Source: Curvularia sp. ZM96 (taxonomy: Eukaryota; Ascomycota; Dothideomycetes; Pleosporales; Pleosporaceae). Taken from it: a DNA stretch of 64,000 nucleotides. A program made the position numbers and the translations under genes. The stretch covers positions 2,480,001 to 2,544,000 of the forward strand of contig JAJGBQ010000006.1 in the NCBI GenBank assembly GCA_022457065.1. Direction: 5' to 3'. Below the pieces are notes generated by a model, which was not told the origin of the DNA, did not search any database, and was given only the letters and a program-made list of their open reading frames with translations. Position 1 is the stretch's first letter, and every line of letters starts with the position of its first letter. Shown here in pieces: positions 56,618 to 64,000 of this stretch.

Positions 56618-59600
56618 ATGGCTACCAACGAGGCAGCCTTCGATATGGCTGACTTTGTCGATTTCGGAGACACAAGTCTGCCCAGCGTGTCCCAAGGGAC
56701 CGACCTCAACATCGTGGAACCGACATTGGACGAAAGGTGCGTGCGTGCCCTGGCCACCATTCCCTAATCCCGACTTGGACCCCATATGCCCAGAGATCGA
56801 CGTACACAAGGATGCCACTAACCTTCAAATGTGTCTGTTTGGTTCTAACATAGATCAGTCATCCATTCGGAGGGGAAGATTCTGAAGCGCTCGGGCAATC
56901 TGCCCACGCTCAGACTACCGACATCGACTTCAACACAGATTTTAGCACTTGGCTGCCAACCTATCAGAAGTCGGCTCAACCATGTGACTATTGCAAATCT
57001 ATGTCCTTTGAGTGCTTCATTTACAATGTCGATGGTACCAAGCAGCTAGGATGTTCGCCATGCAACGCCCTCTTTCGGCCCTGCAGCTTCGTTAATCCGG
57101 AAAAGATGCCAGCCATGAAGCAAAGGACAGCGCTCGACACATTAGATGTTGTGGCTGAAAACGACACACGGTGCTTCGGAGGGCTTACTGGAAGGAAGCA
57201 GATGCGATCACTAGGTCATGTTGGACCTATAACAGATGAGCTCAATGGAGAGCAAAGCAACAGAAATGCTGCTGCTGCTGCTCGTTTCCCGCGCGCCGCT
57301 GTCAAGATCTTGAAGGACTGGATGCTGGCCCACATTGATCATCCCTATCCAACAGACGAAGACAAGGAGATGTTGAAGCAGCAAACTGGTCTATCGATTG
57401 GCCAGATCTCCAACTGGATGGCCAATACCCGACGAAGGCAGAAGGCGCGCCCCAAACGATGTGCATCGCCGAGCCTCCGGCCATCAACAAAGGTTATCGA
57501 CATTCCCGCGGGTAAAACATGGGAAAACATGGGTACGTCTATCGACTCTGAGTTTAGTCGATCGCACAAAACTTTGGCGCCCAAGACTACCGGAAGATTC
57601 GACGTCTTCCGTGTAGGTGGAAGGCGTTCAGACGATGAGTGCCTGAACTCAGATACTGGCATCTCTAAAATGCCAGTGTCACAGCAGCAGGAATGTTTCG
57701 GTTAACTCTCGATAGGTCCGTTCGAACGATGGAAACACTCTCCTCCAGAAAACGAACCTGCACCTTTGAATGCCATCGCCCACGCCGTCAAGACTTTTGA
57801 TCCGCCCGAAGCCACCAGCCAGAGCAGTAGCTACCGCAAAGACGTTTCTAATGACAGCACTGGCAGCTTTTCGGTGTTTAAGGCTCCTTCCATCTCTTCG
57901 TTGGAGACTGGACTTACCAGAATGTCGTCCAACTCATTGGGATCCCGGGACTCTGCTTACTCGCACGGTTCCCGCCATTCTCTTGGCTCTCTCAACAGCT
58001 TGAAAGCCAAGGAAAGGCGCAGGCGTCGACGAATTCCTGCTCGAGTATCAAAGCCTAGCCCCGATGAGGGGCAAAGAATCTTCCAGTGCACATTCTGCAC
58101 TGATTCTTTCAAGTCCAAGTATGACTGGTAAGTGACATCCCTTCGCACTGACGCTGTCTGGGATTCTAGCATACAGAACAACGCAACCCCGAACCGCCAT
58201 CCCAAAGCACAAACGTATCTCCTGATTGATGTCTTGTTACTGACGTATCAAAGGTCTCGCCATGAGAAGAGCCTTCATCTATCCCTTGAGAAGTGGCTAT
58301 GCGCACCCCTTGGAGAGATCGTTGCCGACAAGGCTACCGGAAAACCCAGATGCGTCTATTGTGACGAATTGGATCCCAGTAAGGAACATCTGGCGACACA
58401 CAACCATACCGCTTGTTATGAGAAGGGTCCGGAGTCCCGCACATTCTACAGGAAAGATCACCTCCGACAACACTTGCGACTGATGCACGGGTGTAAAATG
58501 ACAGCAAGCATGGATACTTGGAAGTCCGAGGCACAATACATCAAATCACGCTGCGGATTTTGCGGCATGAACTTTGATAAGTGGCAGGATCGCGTTGACC
58601 ATCTTGCAAAGGAGTTCCGTAACGGAGCCAACATGAAGAACTGGAAGGGCTGTCGCGGTCTGGATCCCCATGTAGCGATACATGTGACGAACGCCATGCC
58701 GCCGTATCTCATTGCCAATGAGAGCAAGTCGCCCTTCCCATTTTCTGCCACCAATTCCTCGAGTCTAAAGGTACGTACTACTATATTGAATACGCGGGAG
58801 CGTTCCGAGGTCAGGAAGCACAACGGCTTGGCAGAGTTTTTTTGACTGACTGCTCAACAGCAAGTGAATCTGTCACTCGAGAGCCAAGATCTTGAGTACC
58901 TCCTACCGCAAAGCTACGACCTTTCTATTGCCTATCAAGATGGGAAGAATCCTTCTTCGGTCGGACCAATCATCTTGAGCACACCCAAAGACTTCTCGCC
59001 GTCTGGGCCACCTGATCATAACCCCAACGCAACGTGCTGGGAGATTCTTACTCTGCGACTTGGACGCTTCGCACGACAATACATGGAGAAGCATGGTGCT
59101 GGGTCGGTGACTGATGAGATGTTGCAGGTTGAGTCGCGCCGTATCCTATATGGTGACGACGATCCCTGGAATCAGACCTCCGCCGACAATCCCGAGTGGC
59201 TCAATCTTTTCAAGAGAGCACACGGCATCGACACCAAGGCTCCAGTCAAAGGCATTGACACATTGGGTGATGTTTACGAAGATCTCGGCATCAATTCCAG
59301 CGCTCAGGTGGATACTAGCTTCAGCATGAACAACTTCACTTGCGAAGATCTACCCAAGGACGACCCGCTGCGGGCGCTCTCCTATGAATGCTCGCTTTCA
59401 GGCTCGTTGGGTCTCATCAAAGGGCATGCACGACAACTCTCGTCTGGCCGGCAGACTCCTTACAGCGTACCTGGACTAAGCAGATCGCCTACGTCTCCGC
59501 TTTCGTGTGCTCCAGTGACATCTGCAGCTAGCGATGATCCGCTATTGGGTGTCTTCGAGCCCATCTCTGAGCTCTCTTGTCCCTCCAAAGGTGGCAAGGG

Positions 59601-60009
59601 CCTTTGCTTCGGTGAGGGCGGCGAACTAGGCTTTTCCATAAAGAAACCCGGATCACCGAAGAGGAGATACTGGCTCGACGAGACAAACGCACACATGTCA
59701 CCATTCACATCCGTCGCTGACCAGCAACAACCCGTATACGAATGCGCAACCGTTGGTCTCCGCTCCTTCGAGCCCTTGAACAATCAGCAGTGCAGTGCTA
59801 CTGCAGCAACAACCAGCGACGATGACATGCAGTTCCCCTCGTGGGACCAGCTTCCAGAGCACCTGCAGAACCCGACTAGTAGCGCTGAATACAGTCATGC
59901 TGGCGTGAGCACAACTACTGATGACGTGTTGGCAGCGCCGTGGGACGATACAATGGACTTTGCCATGGACATGGATATGGATATGGATTTAAACCTGGAC
60001 TTGAACTAG
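56618..60009 (+). CDS. Homeodomain plus C2H2 zinc finger transcription factor
   Basis: Five exons (56618-56736, 56859-57532, 57716-58127, 58254-58770, 58861-60009) give 956 residues. A Cys-rich segment DYCKSMSFECF ... CSPCNALFRPC lies near residues 85-125. The homeodomain spans about 181-240, with PRAAVKILKDWMLAHIDHPYP and the recognition helix ISNWMANTRRRQK, an atypical TALE/KN-type. Exon 3 starts PFERWKHSPPENEPAPLN, a landmark of this family. C2H2-like fingers follow from residue 387: FQCTFCTDSFKSKYDWSRHEKSLH, then CVYCDELDP and RCGFCGMNF. The acidic C terminus with many Met-Asp repeats may activate transcription. Introns of 122, 183, 126 and 90 nt are longer than elsewhere here, so the exon 1-2 junction is least certain. 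Confidence 0.82.
57533..57715 (+). other. Intron 2 of the homeodomain/C2H2 gene, open for most of its length
   Basis: 183 nt, a multiple of three, donor GTACGT, acceptor CGATAG preceded by a TTAAC branch-like site. Read in frame it is open for 57 codons and stops at 57703-57705, so retention would truncate the protein after the homeodomain. Confidence 0.6.
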
Positions 60010-60462
60010 ATCTAAGGGCAACACTTGGATGCGTATTTTGAAGTAGAGACAGAAAAAAGCGGTGTTTCTTTTCTTCACAGGGCGTTTGCGAGATGGACTG
60101 ACTTTTCCACCGCTACCTACTGATATCTCTTTCCTTTCTAAAGGGAGGGGGCGTTACCGCGGGTTTTCCTCAACATAACTTGTCATATGGGGCTTTTTTT
60201 TTCGCTTCCGAGTCAAGGGGGGGGTTTAATGTTGTCATGATATACCACAAAATCATATAACCAACTTTTCAATTGATTCACGCTTGATTTTTTCTGGCGA
60301 AATGGATAACTATATGGCACTTTTTATAGATGGCGACAAACGTGCACGACACATTAGATACATCAGTCGTCAATTGTTCATGACGAAAACATATCATATC
60401 ATTCATTCAAGCTATCCAACTTTTTTCTTTGAGTTCATTCTTCCATTCCAACTCAACTCAAC
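60010..60462. other. Convergent 3' intergenic region
   Basis: 453 bp, AT-rich, with T runs near 60195 and 60290. 3' flanks only. Confidence 0.5.
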
Positions 60463-61903
60463 TCAAAGCTCCTCCACCCCCACTCTCTTCACAATCATGC
60501 CCGACGCCGCACCACCACCATTACATATAACGGCGGCACCATACTGACCCACCTTGAGCTGATGCAACAGCGTGACCAGAATCCTGCTTCCGGAGCTGCC
60601 CAGCGCGTGGCCCAGCGCAATGGCGCCGCCCCTAGGGTTCACATTGTGCGAGTCGAGGCCCAGGATCTTTGCGTTTGCCTTGATGACGGCGGCAAAGGCT
60701 TCGTTGAATTCCCAGATGGAGATGTCGGATTTGGAGAGGGAGGACTGGGCGAGGAGTTTTTCGACGCACGAGGCGGGGGCGATGGGGAAGTCAATGGGGT
60801 CTATATCTCCGTTGTTAGTGAAAAGGGGGGTTAAATGGAGAAAAGGTTGGAGAGAGAGAGAAAGAGAGAGAGAAAGAAAAAAACGCACCCAGAGCGGCGT
60901 CAGCGTAGGTGATAATCTTAGCTAGCACGCGGCTGTCCTTTCCGTATTTCTGTGCAATTTCTTTGCTTCCAAGCACTAGGGCTGAGGCGCCGTCGCTCAG
61001 CGGCGAGCTGTTGGCCGCGGTAACGGTGCCGTTGGGGCCTTTTTCGAAGGCTGGCTTCAGCGTTGGGACCTTGTCTAGCTTGAGCTTGTTGTACTGTTCG
61101 TCTTCGGAGACGATGGTTTCGCCTTTCCTCGTCTTGACGGTAACAGGGACGATTTCGTCTTTGAAGAGACCGTCCTTGTAGGCTTGCTGTGCGCGTTTGT
61201 ACGTCTCGATGGCGTAGTCGTCCTGGTCCTGTCTCGAGACTTCGTACTTCTTGGCTGTGTTCTCGGCGCAGTTGCCCATGTGGATCTGGTTGTAGACGTC
61301 CCATAGACCGTCAGAGATGAGACCGTCTTCCAACTTCTGGTGTCCGAATGCGGGCTGCTGGCTGGCTCGGCTCAGGTAGTATGGTACTCTGGTCATGTTT
61401 TCCATGCCTCCGGCGACTTGGGCCTCCGCTTGTCCGAGCTCAATGGTCGAGGCGGCGATGCTGATGGCTTTGAGGCCCGACGCGCATACCTTGTTGATGG
61501 TGGTGGCTTCGATGTTGGTAGGAAGACCGGCGAATATGGCGGCTTGTCGTGCGGGTGCTTGACCTACACCTCCTCCCAGCACGTTTCCCATGTACACGGC
61601 ATCTATCGAGGATACAGGGACCTTTGACTTCTCGAGCGCTGACTTGATGGCTGTGGCGCCTAGCTGTGGCGCGGGGACCGTTGTGAAGTTGCCATTGAAC
61701 TGACAGGTAATCAACATCTGGGCATTTCAGAACCAGGCCCTACTCACCACTGCAGTCGGTGTCCGGCTAGCACTTATGATGTACGCATCCCGAATCTCCT
61801 TCCTTTGTGGCGCGGAGCTGCTGAACTGTCTCTGGATGCTGGCCAGGCGCTGTTGCGGCCGTGAAGCCATTTTGATCGAATTACGGAGGACGGCCGAAGA
61901 CAT
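60463..61903 (-). CDS. ERG10: Acetyl-CoA C-acetyltransferase (thiolase), mitochondrial type
   Basis: Three exons (61903-61748, 61699-60889, 60800-60463) give 434 residues. The ATG at 61903 opens a basic, Ser-rich presequence (LRNSIKMASRPQQRLASIQR), so the enzyme is probably mitochondrial. Thiolase motifs: acyl-accepting C124 in NKVCASG, NEAFA, the His in GGAIALGHALGSSG, and the C-terminal Cys in CNGGGAASGM. The last junction rebuilds ADAALDPIDFPIAP. Reaction: two acetyl-CoA to acetoacetyl-CoA, feeding the mevalonate/sterol route in the cytosolic form, or ketone and isoleucine breakdown in mitochondria. The symbol names the family; a separate cytosolic paralog is likely. Intron 2 (88 nt) contains a GA/CT simple repeat at 60850-60880. 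Confidence 0.9.
60850..60880. repeat. GA-rich simple repeat inside a thiolase intron
   Basis: A run of GA and GAAA units on the plus strand, CT on the coding strand, lies next to the donor of the 88-nt intron. Confidence 0.75.
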
Positions 61904-62232
61904 GGTGACGATGTTTCCTGACGAGATGGGAATGATGTTCAGGAATGCGGAGAAAAGGAACTCGCACAAGTCAATATGCGGCTATCACATGGCGGCAACC
62001 GTTCCGCCCGCACGCCCTGCGACGGAATGTGGAGGAATGACGCTGCAACACCAGGCCGAGGTTCGGCAGTGCACGGCACCGCCCGGCTTAAGGCGTTTTC
62101 TGAGCACTTCACTATGCATTTGCCAACTCCTAGAGTCAGGTTGCTCGGCACAACTATTTCTGGAAAATAAATCTTAATAATATACTTGACAGTAACAACA
62201 GGCGTAATCATGTTATTCGTAAATCCCATAGT
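61904..62232. other. Intergenic region between two minus-strand genes
   Basis: 329 bp: thiolase promoter and 5' UTR, and the 3' flank of the bleomycin hydrolase gene. Confidence 0.5.
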
Positions 62233-63889
62233 CTAGGCCAGGGCACCCATAGGATCCCACAGCTCCAGCATCTTTGGCTTCTGCTCCAACACCTTTCTAA
62301 TCGACGAGCTAACCACACTCGGGTCAACAACGGCTTGGTATACAAATTCATCCATCCATGCGTCGCTCATGACAAAGTATCCCTTGTCGCCTACGCGGTC
62401 GCTCCACGAGTTCTCTACCCTCCAGCGCACTGGCTTGCCGTCAACAACGTGAACCGCAGTCAACACCATGGCGTGTGTCATTTGACTCTCTCCAGTCTGC
62501 AGACGCTCTGCCTTTGACATTCCGAGCTTGATGTTGAAGCCGAGCTCGTAGTCGAAAAGGTCCGTGTCCATGATGCCCTTGGACGAGTCGGAGTATTTGC
62601 CTACATCCGAGCCGAAGAAGACAGGTATACCGCGTTTCAACATGGCGATACAGGCCTCCTTCATCGTCTTCATGTCGACGTTGACGTAGGTCACTGGGCG
62701 GCCGTTCCAGACGTTGCCCAGGCGCTTTACGCTGAGTAGGCGGTTGTAGGGGTTTCGCGGGTCGTTGACGAGAGAAAAGAGCGTATGCACATCAGTTCCG
62801 GACAACGCGCGGACGATGCGATGGTCGGAAAGCTCCTTGGCAAAGTCGAGGGGCCGTGTAGTGACGGTGCCTAGTTTGCCATCTTTGTCATAGTATTCCC
62901 AGGTGAAGGGTTTGTTGGCACATGGTGGAGGCTCAAGCATCAGCGTCAGGATGAGATGGATCTCACGGAGCATCTTCTCCTTTTCGCCAGCAAGCGTTGC
63001 TTTGATGGCTTCGGGCGACATGTTGCTCGAGGCAATGGAACGCAGCCGGACTGCATTCTCACGCAGCTTTGTGGTGATCAGACGGTCCATGATCGACGAG
63101 TTGGTCGCGTTGAACGAATCCGGGTACAGCGAATGGGGCACGAGACCATACTTTTGAACGAGGTTGGCAACCATGTCCCACTGTCCGCCGTCACCCACAG
63201 GGCTGGCCATCAGTGCTTGTACGATACGGCTGTCAATCTCTTCATCCTTTGTGTCCAATATGCTCTCGAGAAAGTAGTTTGCCTTTTCAATCTTGTCCCA
63301 GTAGAAGAGATATGCCTGCGACAGCTGGAACTCGGAGAGCTTGTATCTCTTCATAACGGCGATGCGGAAGACATTGGTGGATGCAAACAGCCAGCATCGT
63401 CCGGACGAAGCTTGGTTTGTGATGGGAGAGCCCTCGAGGGGAATCTTGATGTTGAACTTTTGGGTATCGGAGATGGCGGCTGAGCGGGAGGAGAGGACAG
63501 CATTGGCAGAGTTGGAGCTGAGGGCTGCGAGAGCAAGACGGTTCTGCCGGAGACGTTAGCCGATGGAGAAAGAAAAGAGATAGCAGGGCAGGTGTACCTT
63601 TGGGTCAGCCAGGAGCTCCTTTTCCCATTCTGACACGGACCGGATGGACACGTTCTGCTGATACTTGACAGCGGGAGTGTACTGGGGCGCTGCAGAGGTT
63701 GTCAGTCCCGACTGGAGTTTCTAGATGGCGTAGCAAAGACATACGGGCTTCTGGCTCTCCGTCGACCACAATGTAGCCGTCCTTCTCGTTCACGCACTTG
63801 TCATGGTGCATGTTGAGGGCTTGCAGGCGTTCGAGCAGCTTCTCGTTGATGGCAGCCTCTTCGGATTGCTTGGACTGGTCGGAACCCAT
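62233..63889 (-). CDS. LAP3: Bleomycin hydrolase-type cysteine aminopeptidase
   Basis: Three exons (63889-63745, 63689-63598, 63543-62233) give 515 residues. Introns are 55 and 54 nt. Catalytic residues of the C1B family are all visible: C129 in QASSGRCWLFAS, H436 in MTHAMVL and N457 in RVENSWSD, with the second histidine-adjacent block AVHVVDGKPVRW. The C-terminal arm ends MLELWDPMGALA, which in this family folds into the active site and converts the endopeptidase into an aminopeptidase. Homologs form hexamers, cleave peptides, and hydrolyse homocysteine thiolactone and bleomycin. The frame stays open 35 codons upstream of 63889 without another ATG, so the true start could lie beyond an upstream splice outside the window. 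Confidence 0.92.
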
Positions 63890-64000
63890 GGTGGATACCG
63901 GGGCGGACGGTCTGGCGGCGACTAAATAGCACGTTGGCCTAACGCGGAGCGATGGGATGGTCGTGTGGGAGAGGTGTGCCGCCTGTCCATTCACCCTCTG
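63890..64000. other. Upstream flank at the window edge
   Basis: 111 bp before the bleomycin hydrolase start. In-frame open but with no ATG; presumably promoter or 5' UTR, cut by the window end. Confidence 0.4.

Noticed and set aside
63890..63994. N-terminal mitochondrial presequence on bleomycin hydrolase
   Set aside because: The upstream 35 codons are open and lack acidic residues, but contain no ATG inside the window; the ATG at 63889 is the first usable start.

Overview
This window looks like nuclear DNA from a filamentous ascomycete (Pezizomycotina). The evidence is eukaryotic: single-gene transcription units on both strands, short GT-AG introns of mostly 46-70 nt with CTAAC-like branch sites, an intron-containing tRNA, and families typical of this group (Bys1 secreted protein, Xbp1-like APSES factor, DUF3429 and DUF3128 mitochondrial proteins, a homeodomain plus C2H2 factor). 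I suspect Dothideomycetes/Pleosporales from overall resemblance, but nothing here proves it. There is no CRISPR array, operon or prophage.

Layout. 0.1-8.4 kb: ERG27-like sterol ketoreductase, an unknown coiled-coil protein, a rhomboid-like Dsc2/UBAC2-type ER protein, and a DUF3429 inner-membrane protein (minus). 9.0-19.9 kb: a 3,197-residue VPS13 lipid-transfer protein (minus), divergent from an EMI1-like twin CX9C protein. 20-23 kb: a repeat-bearing, gene-poor stretch with a Bys1-type secreted protein and tRNA-Glu(CUC). 23-31 kb: Sds3-like histone deacetylase subunit, cytosolic Hsp70, a 1.5 kb repeat-rich gap with a 16-bp minisatellite, then HIS5. 31-36 kb: a SET-domain methyltransferase (minus) and an unknown 657-residue protein. 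37.9-43.2 kb: DNA topoisomerase II.

43.2-49.4 kb is a 6 kb gene-poor block holding fragments of a multi-exon gene on the minus strand that looks decayed or that I could not resolve. 49.4-56 kb: Xbp1-like APSES factor, omega-like glutathione transferase, SNU23 splicing factor and a conserved unknown protein. 56.6-63.9 kb: homeodomain/C2H2 factor, mitochondrial acetyl-CoA acetyltransferase and bleomycin hydrolase.

Most genes are housekeeping: sterol and mevalonate synthesis (ERG27, acetyl-CoA thiolase), ER quality control, lipid transfer to mitochondria, chromatin, splicing and stress response. They are not functionally clustered. Exons were assembled by reading splice sites and checking frame continuity; none has transcript support. 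The least ordinary material is the 16-bp repeat family present at two loci (about 20.2 and 28.5-28.8 kb) and the 43-49 kb block.
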